Assembly (NCBI GenBank): GCA_002733105.1
Contig: NVUI01000012.1
Location: 11,444 to 48,863 of the forward strand
DNA: 37,420 bases
Origin: Methylophaga sp.
GTDB taxonomy: Bacteria; Pseudomonadota; Gammaproteobacteria; Nitrosococcales; Methylophagaceae
Reading direction: 5' to 3'
In this document: positions 27,562-35,862 of the stretch, in pieces
Layout: each line of letters opens with the position of its first letter
Numbering within the stretch: the stretch's first letter is position 1
Notes under the pieces: model-generated
Told to the model about the DNA's origin: nothing
The model's input: the letters and a program-made list of their open reading frames with translations, nothing else
Databases searched by the model: none
Translations under genes and position numbers: made by a program

Positions 27562-28023
27562 TTAATAATTTTCTGCTTTACCGATAAAACCACCATTGTT
27601 GGCACGAACAATATCATCCTGGCTTTTTGCTGAGGTTAAAGGTGAAGCACTTTTCCCATCAGCACCTTTACTATAAAGATCATAGTCGGTATTGAGAGGG
27701 ACAAGATTTTTATCTTTACGTTTTGCACCATTACCCATAACAGTACTCATATCTAAATATTGATATGGTGTATCCCAAGGGTCTGTGGGGGCATTGACCG
27801 TGTTTAAGTCAGGCGGTAAAGCATTATTTTCCGTTTTGTAACGTTCAATCAGCAGTGCTATATAAGCGATATTAGCAATAGCCTTGCTAGTGTTGGCTTT
27901 ATCGATATAGCTGCGGTAACTACTTTGAGCAATAGACACTAAAATAGCCATGATCGCAATGGCTAACAACAGCTCAATAAGAGTAAATCCTTTATTTTTA
28001 ATTCTAATCAGTAATATTGACAT
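27562..28023 (-). CDS. GspG-like type IV pilin/pseudopilin
   Basis: 153 residues with a type III (prepilin) signal: a basic leader ending KNKG, cut before FTLIELLLAIAIMAILVSIA, with the conserved Glu at +5. After the N-terminal helix, the short globular domain has GspG-like landmarks: PTDPWDTPYQYLD, a segment TDYDLYSKGADGK and an acidic-loop end QDDIVRANNGG. It is thus closer to the major pseudopilin of type II secretion than to PilA. It stands alone here, without other Gsp or Pil genes. A strong AGGAGG lies eight bases before the ATG. Its only same-strand neighbour is the c-di-GMP enzyme downstream. It needs a prepilin peptidase and assembly ATPase encoded elsewhere. Confidence 0.85.
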   Translation of the reverse strand: MSILLIRIKNKGFTLIELLLAIAIMAILVSIAQSSYRSYIDKANTSKAIANIAYIALLIERYKTENNALPPDLNTVNAPTDPWDTPYQYLDMSTVMGNGAKRKDKNLVPLNTDYDLYSKGADGKSASPLTSAKSQDDIVRANNGGFIGKAENY

Positions 28024-28192
28024 ATTTTCCTCCTAAATTTAATGACTGAAGTTTAGGGGCTTCTTTATATATTTCAAGTTTAAACTTAGTGTACTGATAG
28101 TCTAACTGAAAGGCAAAGTCATTACGTGACTTGTGGTTTTTAGATATGTTATGGTTAGTCCCCACTACGGTTTATAAATTTTTGGAGAGATA
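28024..28192. promoter_or_regulatory. Divergent promoter region between pilin and OFA transporter, with two dyads
   Basis: The 169-bp region separates two divergent genes. It contains a perfect 12-bp palindrome AAGTTTAAACTT (28076-28087) and an inverted repeat AAGTCA-N5-TGACTT (28116-28132), each of operator size. It also holds the ribosome sites AGGAGG for the pilin (minus strand) and GGAGAG for the transporter. I could not fix -10/-35 boxes with confidence. Confidence 0.45.
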
Positions 28193-29872
28193 ATGGCAGG
28201 CCTATTTTCAAAGCAGCGCATTATAGCTAAGGAAGGCTTTAATAGGTGGTTAATAGCCCCTGCTGCATTAGGGATCCATCTGTGTATCGGTTCAGTTTAT
28301 GCTTGGAGTTTATTCAACCCAGCATTAGTGGCAAGAATTGGGGTAGTGACCAGTTCTGCTGATGATTGGACCTTAAAAAGTGTGGTATGGATTTTCACGG
28401 TTGCTATTGTTTTCTTGGGACTATCAGCTGCCTTTGCAGGAAAATGGTTAGAAAAAGTTGGGCCTAGATTAGTTGGTTCGATTGCGGCTGTTTGTTGGGG
28501 TGGTGGTTTCCTTATCGGTGGCATGGGTATTGTTACTGGCCAATTATGGCTGCTTTATCTCGGCTATGGTGTATTAGGTGGCTGTGGGCTTGGACTAGGT
28601 TATATCTCTCCTGTTAGCACACTGATCCGTTGGTTCCCAGATCGTCGTGGAATGGCAACAGGAATAGCTATTATGGGCTTTGGTGGTGGTGCCATGATTG
28701 CCAAATTTATGATTGGCCCTATGATGAAATCATTTTATGTCGCCCCTGAATATTTAGGTTCAGTTGATAGTGTTAATTTAATCACTGAAGCTGGACGCCG
28801 TGTGGTTGAAGTGGCCGGTGAGCTACGAGAAGTTGTCGTCATTGGTGCAAATGATATTGCCAATATGTTGGTCTCCGGTCCTGAAGGGGTTTATCTGGTT
28901 GGGACGGGTAATATCGGTGTCGCTCAAACTTTCTTTACCTTGGGCGTGGTCTACTTTTTCATTATGTTAATAGCTGCTTTTTCATATAGAGTGCCGAAAG
29001 AAGGTTGGTTGCCTGAAGGTTATGTTGTGCCAGATGAAACTAAAGGGATGATTACCGAGCATGATGTACATATTGATGAAGCATTAAAAACTCCTCAATT
29101 TTGGCAATTATGGATAATGCTTTGTTTGAATGTAACGGCTGGAATTGGTGTTATCTCTGTTGCTAAAACAATGATGAAGGATATTTTTGGTGGTGTATTG
29201 CCGGATATTGTCAATCTAGAATTTGCAGCAACCTATGTGCTAATGATCAGTGCCTTTAATATGGTGGGGCGTTTCTTTTGGGCAAGCACATCGGACTATA
29301 TAGGCCGTAAAAATACGTACTTCATCTTCTTTGGCCTAGGTGCAATATTGTATGCATCCATTCCTTTTGCTGCTCAAGCAGTGAGTGTCACACCATCGAT
29401 CACATGGTTAATAATGTTCTATGCTGCAACTATGTTGATTTTCACTATGTATGGCGGAGCCTTTGCAACCATTCCAGCCTACCTTGCAGATATCTTTGGC
29501 ACTAAATACGTGGGTGGTATCCATGGTCGATTATTGACGGCATGGAGTACTGCAGGTGTGCTTGGACCGTTAGCCATTACTTCTTTACGTGAAAGCTCAA
29601 CTGCAAAAGCAGTTCAAGGATTAGTTGATAAGCTTGATCCCGCTCTATTTCAAACTACTTTTGGTGCAGGCAAAGATCAGTTAGATAGCTTAATACAGGC
29701 GAAAACGGTGACGATTTCAAAACTGATGGAAATTGCACCCGCTGGGACGATTGATCCAACACCCAGTTTGTATAATCAGACGATGTATTTGATGGCGGGT
29801 CTATTAGTCATTGCTTTTATTGCTAATCTTCTTATGAAACCGGTGCATCATTCACATCATATGCAGAAATAA
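28193..29872 (+). CDS. OFA-family MFS transporter (oxalate/formate antiporter type)
   Basis: 559 residues with about 12 membrane helices. The N-terminal part, LGIHLCIGSVYAWSLFNP, and the loop motif RWFPDRRGMATGIAIMGFG are typical of the oxalate/formate antiporter (OxlT) family of the major facilitator superfamily. It is longer than OxlT because of two extra extramembrane stretches, one between helices 5 and 6 (about 185-240) and one before the last helix (about 465-530). The conserved second-half block DYIGRKNTYFIFFG is present. OFA proteins carry oxalate, formate, lactate or pyruvate. The formate dehydrogenase operon 550 bp downstream makes formate or a related C1 acid a reasonable guess, not a proof. 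GGAGAG precedes the ATG. Confidence 0.9.
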   Translation: MAGLFSKQRIIAKEGFNRWLIAPAALGIHLCIGSVYAWSLFNPALVARIGVVTSSADDWTLKSVVWIFTVAIVFLGLSAAFAGKWLEKVGPRLVGSIAAVCWGGGFLIGGMGIVTGQLWLLYLGYGVLGGCGLGLGYISPVSTLIRWFPDRRGMATGIAIMGFGGGAMIAKFMIGPMMKSFYVAPEYLGSVDSVNLITEAGRRVVEVAGELREVVVIGANDIANMLVSGPEGVYLVGTGNIGVAQTFFTLGVVYFFIMLIAAFSYRVPKEGWLPEGYVVPDETKGMITEHDVHIDEALKTPQFWQLWIMLCLNVTAGIGVISVAKTMMKDIFGGVLPDIVNLEFAATYVLMISAFNMVGRFFWASTSDYIGRKNTYFIFFGLGAILYASIPFAAQAVSVTPSITWLIMFYAATMLIFTMYGGAFATIPAYLADIFGTKYVGGIHGRLLTAWSTAGVLGPLAITSLRESSTAKAVQGLVDKLDPALFQTTFGAGKDQLDSLIQAKTVTISKLMEIAPAGTIDPTPSLYNQTMYLMAGLLVIAFIANLLMKPVHHSHHMQK

Positions 29873-29897
29873 CAAAAAGTGTAGATAACGATAGATA

Positions 29898-29909
29898 TGA
29901 TCTAGATCA
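29898..29909. promoter_or_regulatory. FNR/CRP-type dyad upstream of the DUF465 gene
   Basis: TGATCTAGATCA is a perfect 12-bp palindrome that matches the core of the FNR consensus (TTGAT-N4-ATCAA) except for the outermost base on each side. It is 76 bp before the ATG of the DUF465 gene, a sensible place for an activator. Other palindromic sites with a CTAG centre are possible. Confidence 0.35.
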
Positions 29910-29985
29910 CGACAGCATAAGGTTGTTCTCTAGTTGGCGGTCGAGAAATGTTATGCTCATGGCATCTTAAGATTTAGGATTTAAT

Positions 29986-30228
29986 ATGCCATTAACACAC
30001 CATCCATTAGTTCAAGAATTTCCAAAATTGAAAGCACAAATTCATACGTTAAAAACGGGAAATAATTTTTTCCACCACTTGATGGAACGTTATGAGTTAA
30101 TAGACAAGAAAATTTACCGTATTGAAAGTGGTGAAGAGCCAACCAGTGATGAATATGTTGATAGATTAGGCAAAGAACGTCTTCAGCTTAAAGACGAGTT
30201 GTACAAAATCATCCTCAAAAACAAGTAG
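29986..30228 (+). CDS. DUF465 (YdcH-like) small coiled-coil protein
   Basis: 80 residues, highly charged and helical: HPLVQEFPKLKAQIHTLK at the start, NNFFHHLMERYELIDKKIYRIE in the middle and LGKERLQLKDELYKIILK at the end. This is the DUF465/YdcH pattern, a widespread family of small cytoplasmic coiled-coil proteins with no established function. It has an FNR-like dyad upstream and its own terminator, so it is transcribed alone although it lies between the transporter and the formate dehydrogenase genes. The ribosome site (TTTAGGA) is adequate. Confidence 0.9.
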   Translation: MPLTHHPLVQEFPKLKAQIHTLKTGNNFFHHLMERYELIDKKIYRIESGEEPTSDEYVDRLGKERLQLKDELYKIILKNK

Positions 30229-30260
30229 ATTAGTTCTCATCTAATAATATTTAAAAAATG

Positions 30261-30296
30261 GGTCAATAAATAGTTAGTATTTGTTGGCCTTTTTTT
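30261..30296 (+). terminator. Intrinsic terminator after the DUF465 gene
   Basis: GGTCAATAAAT (30261-30271) pairs with ATTTGTTGGCC (30279-30289), an 11-bp stem with two G-U pairs and a seven-base loop, followed by seven T. Confidence 0.75.
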
Positions 30297-30298
30297 GT

Positions 30299-30404
30299 GG
30301 CAATTTAGTAGGATAATTGCCCCATATGGCTTCACAATTGGCTATAGTCGTGGTACTTTCACCGTTTAAATATAATAAAAACACATGCACCAAATTGGTG
30401 ATGT
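30299..30404 (+). promoter_or_regulatory. Promoter/operator region of the formate dehydrogenase operon
   Basis: The region has a perfect inverted repeat GGCAATT-N9-AATTGCC (30299-30321), a good -10 box TATAAT (30371-30376) without a clear -35, and a dyad just downstream: ACAT-g-CACCAA-A-TTGGTG-ATGT (30383-30404, one bulged base). The dyad would start at about +1 of the transcript, where it could be a repressor operator or a 5' RNA hairpin. The missing -35 suggests an activator is needed. Confidence 0.45.
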
Positions 30405-30422
30405 CTAATAGAGAGAATATAA

Positions 30423-32120
30423 ATGAGTGAGCAGGAAATTAGTGCTCGAAAAGAAGGTCGTAAGCTGAAATTACCAAGAGCAGTTGGTAAAGGCAGGCAG
30501 GTTGATCCAAAAGCGTTAGCAGAAATCCAGTCTTTATTAGGCAGTGAATCTCGTCAAAAAGATCTGTTGATTGAACACCTCCATAAGATCCAAGATGCAT
30601 ATCAGCATATCTCTGCTGCGCATTTAGTGGCATTAGCACGTGAGATGAAGCTATCCAAAGCAGAAGTTTATGAAGTAGCTACCTTTTATCATCATTTTGA
30701 TGTGGTTAAAGAAGGAGACACGCCACCACAAGCTCTAACTGTTCGTGTTTGTGAGTCGTTAACCTGTGAAATGATGGGTGCAAAAGATCTGATCAATTCG
30801 CTTGAAAATGCATTGGGTGATGATGTCAGAGTGCAACCAGTTCCCTGTGTCGGGCGTTGTGATAAAGCCCCTGTTGCTGTTGTAGGAATGAATCCTATTG
30901 AACATGCTAATAGTGCGATGGTTGAGGAAGCCGTTAATAACAAAGCGATAGAACCTGAAGCTATCTACCCCATTAATTTTGAGGCATATCTTGCCCAAAA
31001 TGGGTACAACACTTATCGTTTATGTCGAGATGGTACTTATAAAGTTGAAAAAGTATTAGCTGCAATGGATGACTCTGGCCTACGTGGCTTAGGTGGTGCA
31101 GGTTTCCCTGCCGGACGGAAATGGCGCATTGTTAGAGATATGCCTGAACCTAAATTAATGGCAGTTAATATTGATGAAGGTGAGCCAGGTACATTAAAAG
31201 ATAAATATTATCTGGATCGTGATCCACATTGTTTTCTAGAAGGGATGCTGATTGCTGCTTGGGCAACGGGTATTAATGAAATTTATATTTATCTACGTGA
31301 TGAATATGCTGCGATTAGACAAAGTTTGACTGAAGAGATAGCTAAGCTAATAGCTAATCCACCAGTAGAAGATATGCCCACTATTTATCTTCGTCGTGGT
31401 GCAGGCGCTTATATTTGTGGTGAAGAGTCAGCCATGATTGAGTCTATAGAAGGTAAACGAGGTATGCCTCGCCTTCGACCTCCATTTGTTGCTGAAGTAG
31501 GATTATTTGGGCGGCCGACGCTTGAACACAATATGGAATCCTTATACTGGGTAAGAGATATTCTTGAGAAAGGCCCGGGTTGTTTGACAGATCATGGCCG
31601 TAATGGGCGCGTGGGTTTGCGTTCATTCTCGGTGAGTGGGCGAGTCAATAAGCCCGGTGTACATCTTGCCCCGGCAGGTATCTCTATGCAAGAGTTGATA
31701 GATGAATATTGCGGTGGCATGCAAGAGGGACATGAATTCTATGGCTATTTCCCTGGTGGTGCCTCGGGTGGAATTTTACCCGCTTCATTGGGTGATGTGC
31801 CATTGGATTTTGATACTTTACAAGAATATGGCTGTTTTATTGGCAGTGCGGCTATCGTGGTATTCTCGGATCACGATAAAGCGCGTGATTTAGCCGTTAA
31901 TGCGATGAAGTTTTTTGAAGAAGAATCCTGTGGTCAGTGCACACCATGCCGTGTTGGTACAGCCAAAGCTGTTACTTTGATGGAAGATCCACAGTGGAAC
32001 GAAGATTTATTGCAAGAATTATCAGATGTGATGATTGATGCCTCCATTTGTGGTCTGGGCCAAGCAGCCCCCAACCCTATGCGTAGTGTCATAAAATACT
32101 TCCCAGAGGAGTTGAAATAA
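30423..32120 (+). CDS. NAD-dependent formate dehydrogenase beta subunit (NuoE-NuoF fusion, FDH1 type)
   Basis: The 565-residue diaphorase subunit passes electrons from the iron-sulfur chain to NAD+. Residues ~30-160 are a NuoE-like thioredoxin fold with the [2Fe-2S] ligands in VCESLTCEMM (Cys110, 115) and PCVGRCDKAP (Cys142, 146). From ~200 on it is NuoF-like: GLRGLGGAGFPAGRKW (FMN), an NADH-binding region with GAGAYICGEESAMIESIEG, and the [4Fe-4S] ligands SCGQCTPCRVGTAK plus a later Cys in ASICGLGQ. The fused arrangement matches the beta subunit of the tungsten FDH1 of Methylorubrum extorquens rather than the separate FdsG/FdsB of other bacteria. The stop overlaps the alpha-subunit ATG as TAATG. 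GAGAG precedes the start. Confidence 0.95.
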   Translation: MSEQEISARKEGRKLKLPRAVGKGRQVDPKALAEIQSLLGSESRQKDLLIEHLHKIQDAYQHISAAHLVALAREMKLSKAEVYEVATFYHHFDVVKEGDTPPQALTVRVCESLTCEMMGAKDLINSLENALGDDVRVQPVPCVGRCDKAPVAVVGMNPIEHANSAMVEEAVNNKAIEPEAIYPINFEAYLAQNGYNTYRLCRDGTYKVEKVLAAMDDSGLRGLGGAGFPAGRKWRIVRDMPEPKLMAVNIDEGEPGTLKDKYYLDRDPHCFLEGMLIAAWATGINEIYIYLRDEYAAIRQSLTEEIAKLIANPPVEDMPTIYLRRGAGAYICGEESAMIESIEGKRGMPRLRPPFVAEVGLFGRPTLEHNMESLYWVRDILEKGPGCLTDHGRNGRVGLRSFSVSGRVNKPGVHLAPAGISMQELIDEYCGGMQEGHEFYGYFPGGASGGILPASLGDVPLDFDTLQEYGCFIGSAAIVVFSDHDKARDLAVNAMKFFEEESCGQCTPCRVGTAKAVTLMEDPQWNEDLLQELSDVMIDASICGLGQAAPNPMRSVIKYFPEELK

Positions 32121-34933
32121 TGGCTATTAACCCTGAAGAAGCCTTATCGGATATGGGGCAAACTATTAACTTCACTTTAAATGGTCAAGCCGTTGTCGCT
32201 GAACAAGGTGACACATTACTGGATGTTGCCAAACAACAAGGTATTGAAATCCCTCATTTGTGTTATTCAGACCGACAAGGTTCAGATGGTAACTGTCGTG
32301 CTTGTATGGTTGAGATTGATGGTGAGCGTGTATTAGCACCATCATGTTGTCGTCAACCAACAGAAGGTATGCAAGTCCAATCGACTAGTGAACGTGCGTT
32401 AAAATCACAGAAAATGGTGCTGGAATTACTCAAGTCGGATGTCTCAGAACAACCACATACTTTAAATTCAGAATTAGATTACTGGGCGGGCAAATTAGAC
32501 TTAGGTTTGCCTCGCTTTGAGGCCAGAAAACAGCAACCTGCTGCCGATATATCTCATCCTGCTATTGCCGTTAATATGGATGCCTGCATTCAATGTACTC
32601 GTTGTGTTCGTGCTTGCCGTGATGAACAAAATAATGATGTGATTGGTTTGGCTCAACGTGGCACCCATACACAAATTGTCTTTGATCTTGCCGATCCTAT
32701 GGGCGAAAGCACCTGTGTTGCCTGTGGTGAATGTGTAGAAGCATGCCCAACAGGCGCGTTAATGCCTGCTAATGATGTCGGTATGATAAAACCGGATCGA
32801 CAAGTAGATTCTGGTTGCCCATTTTGTGGTGTTGGCTGTCAAATGACCTATCACATTAAAGATGACAAAATTTTATATGTAGATGGTCGTGATGGTCCGG
32901 CCAATAAAGGTCGTCTCTGTGTCAAAGGTCGTTATGGTTTTGATTATGTTCATCATCCACATCGTTTAACTAAACCGTTGATCCGTCGGGATGATGCACC
33001 TAAATCAGCTGATTTCTCTATGGATCCCAATGATGTTGCCAAGATATTTCGTGAAGCGACATGGGACGAAGCGTTAGATTTTGCTGCTAACGGCTTTAAG
33101 AAAATTCGTGATGAACAAGGCCCTAATGCCTTAGCTGGGTTTGGTAGCGCTAAGGGTAGTAATGAAGAAGCTTATTTATTCCAGAAACTAATTAGAACAG
33201 GCTTTAAAACCAATAATGTTGATCACTGCACACGGCTTTGTCATGCCTCATCAGTGGTTGCCTTATTAGAATGTTTAGGCTCTGGGGCGGTATCAAACCC
33301 GGTATCTGATGTGGATAAAGCAGAAGTCCTGGTGATCATTGGTGCTAATCCAACAGTGAATCATCCGGTGGGTGCAACATGGATGAAAAATGCCATGCGC
33401 CGTGGCACTAAATTAATATTGATGGATCCACGGTCAACTGATTTATCTCGCCAAGCAACACATCATTTGGCCTTTAAGCCGGGTAGTGATGTGCCTATGT
33501 TAAATGCCATTATGCACACCATTATTGAAGAAGATTTAATTGATCCAAAATTTATAGCCGAGCGTACTGAAGGCTTTGCAGCAATGAAGGACCATTTGAA
33601 GGCTTATACGCCAGAGTTAATGGAATCAATTTGTGGTGTTCCCGCGGATACATTACGTCAAGTTGCTCGATTATATGCCACCTCTTCAGGTTCTATGATT
33701 CTGTGGGGAATGGGTGTTTCACAACATGTCCATGGTACTGATAATGCACGCTGTTTGATTTCGTTAGCATTGATGACCGGACAGATTGGTCGTCCAGGAA
33801 CAGGATTACATCCATTACGTGGTCAGAATAATGTACAAGGTGCATCTGATATGGGTTTGATACCCATGGTCTTCCCCGATTATCAGCCTGTGGATGATGA
33901 GAAAGCACATGCCTATTTTGAACAGTTATGGGGGTGTGAATTAGATAGCAATCCAGGTTTAACGGTAGTTGAAATCATGCATGCCATTCATGCGGGTGAT
34001 TTAACGGGGCTTTATGTGCAAGGTGAAAACCCAGCGATGTCGGATCCTGATGCCAATCATGCTCGTCAGTCGTTGGCTGAACTGGAACATTTGGTGGTAC
34101 AAGATATTTTCTTAACGGAAACGGCTTATTTAGCCGACGTGATCTTGCCAGCCTCGGCCTATTCTGAGAAAACAGCGACATTTACCAATACCGATAGATT
34201 AGTTCAAATAGGCAGACAAGCTGTACCACCACCGGGCGATGCTCGCCAAGATTTATGGATCATTCAAGAAATGGCCCGTCGTCTTGGTTTGGATTGGAAT
34301 TATAAAGATTCTGCTGAAGTGTTCGAAGAAGTGCGTAAAGCCGTACCCACAATGGCCGGTATGACGTGGGAACGGTTGGAAAAAGAAGGTTCAATTGTCT
34401 ACCCATGTTTAAATGAAGGTGATCCTGGTGAAGATATTATTTTCACCGAGACATTTGAAAGTGCTAATGGCCTAGGTAAATTTGTACCAGCAGATATTGT
34501 GCCGCCAGATGAGCGTCCAGATGAAGAATATCCATTTGTATTAATAACGGGACGGATGTTAGAACATTGGCATACGGGTTCAATGACTCGACGATCAAAT
34601 GTTTTGGATGCATTAGAGCCAGAAGCAGTGGCCACTATTAATCCGATAAGTCTTGATGAAATGGGTATTAAACCGGGTGAGTTAATAACACTATCAACGC
34701 GTCGTGGCCAAATTTCGATGATGGCACGAGCTGACGAAGGGGTGCCAACCGGTGCTATATTCATGGCGTTCTGTTACTACGAAGCTGCAGTGAATAAATT
34801 ATCTAATGCTGCACTAGATCCATCAGCAAAAATACCAGAGTTTAAATACTGTGCCGTTAAAGTCACCCCTGGTGGTGAACAAATGCAGTTCCATAGTTAT
34901 GGCGGTGGGCAGTCAAAAAATAAACTAACGTAA
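32120..34933 (+). CDS. NAD-dependent formate dehydrogenase alpha subunit (Mo/W-bis-MGD, FDH1 type)
   Basis: The 937-residue catalytic subunit oxidises formate to CO2. In order: a [2Fe-2S] domain (Cys48, 59, 62, 76), two ferredoxin-type [4Fe-4S] motifs (DACIQCTRCVRACRD at ~155; CVACGECVEACPTGAL at ~199), a [4Fe-4S] site at the entry to the metal-pterin domain (CPFCGVGC at ~233 with Cys267), then the bis-MGD domain to the C-terminus. The metal ligand is Cys in NVDHCTRLCHASSV (Cys374 next to His375), so no selenocysteine is needed. The NuoG-type His-Cys3 cluster is absent, as I recall for FDH1-type alpha subunits. The sequence GSAKGSNEEAYLFQKL and the overall form match Methylorubrum FDH1. No fdhD-like sulfurtransferase gene is in the window. 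Confidence 0.96.
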   Translation: MAINPEEALSDMGQTINFTLNGQAVVAEQGDTLLDVAKQQGIEIPHLCYSDRQGSDGNCRACMVEIDGERVLAPSCCRQPTEGMQVQSTSERALKSQKMVLELLKSDVSEQPHTLNSELDYWAGKLDLGLPRFEARKQQPAADISHPAIAVNMDACIQCTRCVRACRDEQNNDVIGLAQRGTHTQIVFDLADPMGESTCVACGECVEACPTGALMPANDVGMIKPDRQVDSGCPFCGVGCQMTYHIKDDKILYVDGRDGPANKGRLCVKGRYGFDYVHHPHRLTKPLIRRDDAPKSADFSMDPNDVAKIFREATWDEALDFAANGFKKIRDEQGPNALAGFGSAKGSNEEAYLFQKLIRTGFKTNNVDHCTRLCHASSVVALLECLGSGAVSNPVSDVDKAEVLVIIGANPTVNHPVGATWMKNAMRRGTKLILMDPRSTDLSRQATHHLAFKPGSDVPMLNAIMHTIIEEDLIDPKFIAERTEGFAAMKDHLKAYTPELMESICGVPADTLRQVARLYATSSGSMILWGMGVSQHVHGTDNARCLISLALMTGQIGRPGTGLHPLRGQNNVQGASDMGLIPMVFPDYQPVDDEKAHAYFEQLWGCELDSNPGLTVVEIMHAIHAGDLTGLYVQGENPAMSDPDANHARQSLAELEHLVVQDIFLTETAYLADVILPASAYSEKTATFTNTDRLVQIGRQAVPPPGDARQDLWIIQEMARRLGLDWNYKDSAEVFEEVRKAVPTMAGMTWERLEKEGSIVYPCLNEGDPGEDIIFTETFESANGLGKFVPADIVPPDERPDEEYPFVLITGRMLEHWHTGSMTRRSNVLDALEPEAVATINPISLDEMGIKPGELITLSTRRGQISMMARADEGVPTGAIFMAFCYYEAAVNKLSNAALDPSAKIPEFKYCAVKVTPGGEQMQFHSYGGGQSKNKLT

Positions 34934-34951
34934 CCTGGTTATATTTTCATG

Positions 34952-34982
34952 AAAAAGGGTGTCAATATGACACCCTTTTTTT
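34952..34982 (+). terminator. Intrinsic terminator of the formate dehydrogenase operon
   Basis: AAAAAGGGTGTCA - ATA - TGACACCCTTTTT is a perfect 13-bp stem followed by T. It is symmetric (A-run before, T-run after) and could work in both directions. Confidence 0.93.
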
Positions 34983-35109
34983 ATATACTCGTTATTATTG
35001 AAGATGCTTTTTTTCTAGTGTCTAGACTGGATGTTCAATGGTCACGGCTATATGTTCTTGTTAAGATATAACCTATAAAAACACTTGTGAGAGGCGATAA
35101 CCTAAAATA

Positions 35110-35862
35110 ATGAAAATTTTGATCAGTAATGATGATGGTTATATGGCTGAGGGGATCAAATCTTTAGCTGAAGCATTATCCAATTTAGGTGAAATCACCG
35201 TTGTAGCACCAGATAGAAACCGTAGTGGAGCAAGTAACTCCTTAACGCTTGAAAATCCTTTACGAGTCAATAGATTAGACAATGGCACATATCGGGTGGA
35301 AGGTACACCAACAGACTGTGTACATCTTGCGATCACGGGATTATTAGAGGATGAACCCGATATGGTGGTGTCAGGGATTAACGCGGGAGCAAATTTAGGG
35401 GATGACGTACTGTATTCAGGCACAGTAGCTGCTGCTATGGAAGGACGTTTTTTAGGCTTACCTGCCATTGCGATTTCACTCGCTAGTCATACCGGTGTTC
35501 ATTATGAAACAGCTGCATGGGTAGCAGAAAAATTAGTCAAACAATTACTACAAACGGCTTTGCCGGCAGACACTATTTTAAATGTAAATGTGCCTGACAT
35601 TCCTATTTCCGAAATTAGTGGATTTGAAAGTACACGGTTAGGGCATCGGCATAAAGCGGAACCTATTATTAAAGAATTTGATCCTCGTGGGCGTGCTATG
35701 TATTGGGTTGGGCCAGCAGGAGAAGAGCAAGATGCTGGGCCAGGAACAGATTTTGATGCTATTCGTCGTGGTGCGGTATCGGTGACACCGTTACAAGTTG
35801 ATTTGACACGTTATGATGCTATTGATGGCGTAGCAAACTGGCTACAGGGAGCCTTTAAGTGA
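35110..35862 (+). CDS. surE: 5'/3'-nucleotidase SurE
   Basis: The 250-residue metal-dependent phosphatase of nucleoside monophosphates and short polyphosphate is linked with stationary-phase survival. The N-terminal [16 protein letters not shown] has the metal-binding Asp8-Asp9 pair. [17 protein letters not shown] carries the serine ligand and [21 protein letters not shown] the Asn ligand and dimer region. Length is normal. It heads the surE-pcm-yqaA-nlpD block, found upstream of rpoS in Gammaproteobacteria. The ribosome site is GAGAGG, rather far (15 bases) from the ATG. It overlaps pcm by four bases (GTGA). Confidence 0.97.
   Translation: MKILISNDDGYMAEGIKSLAEALSNLGEITVVAPDRNRSGASNSLTLENPLRVNRLDNGTYRVEGTPTDCVHLAITGLLEDEPDMVVSGINAGANLGDDVLYSGTVAAAMEGRFLGLPAIAISLASHTGVHYETAAWVAEKLVKQLLQTALPADTILNVNVPDIPISEISGFESTRLGHRHKAEPIIKEFDPRGRAMYWVGPAGEEQDAGPGTDFDAIRRGAVSVTPLQVDLTRYDAIDGVANWLQGAFK

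Noticed and set aside
30328-30345. Possible sigma-54 promoter (GGCTTCACAATTGGC) before the formate dehydrogenase operon
   Set aside because: The GG to GC spacing is one base too long and the flanking consensus is poor.
32460-32570. Missing NuoG-type His-Cys3 iron-sulfur site in the formate dehydrogenase alpha subunit
   Set aside because: As I recall, FDH1-type alpha subunits such as that of Methylorubrum also lack it, so it is a family trait and not a defect.
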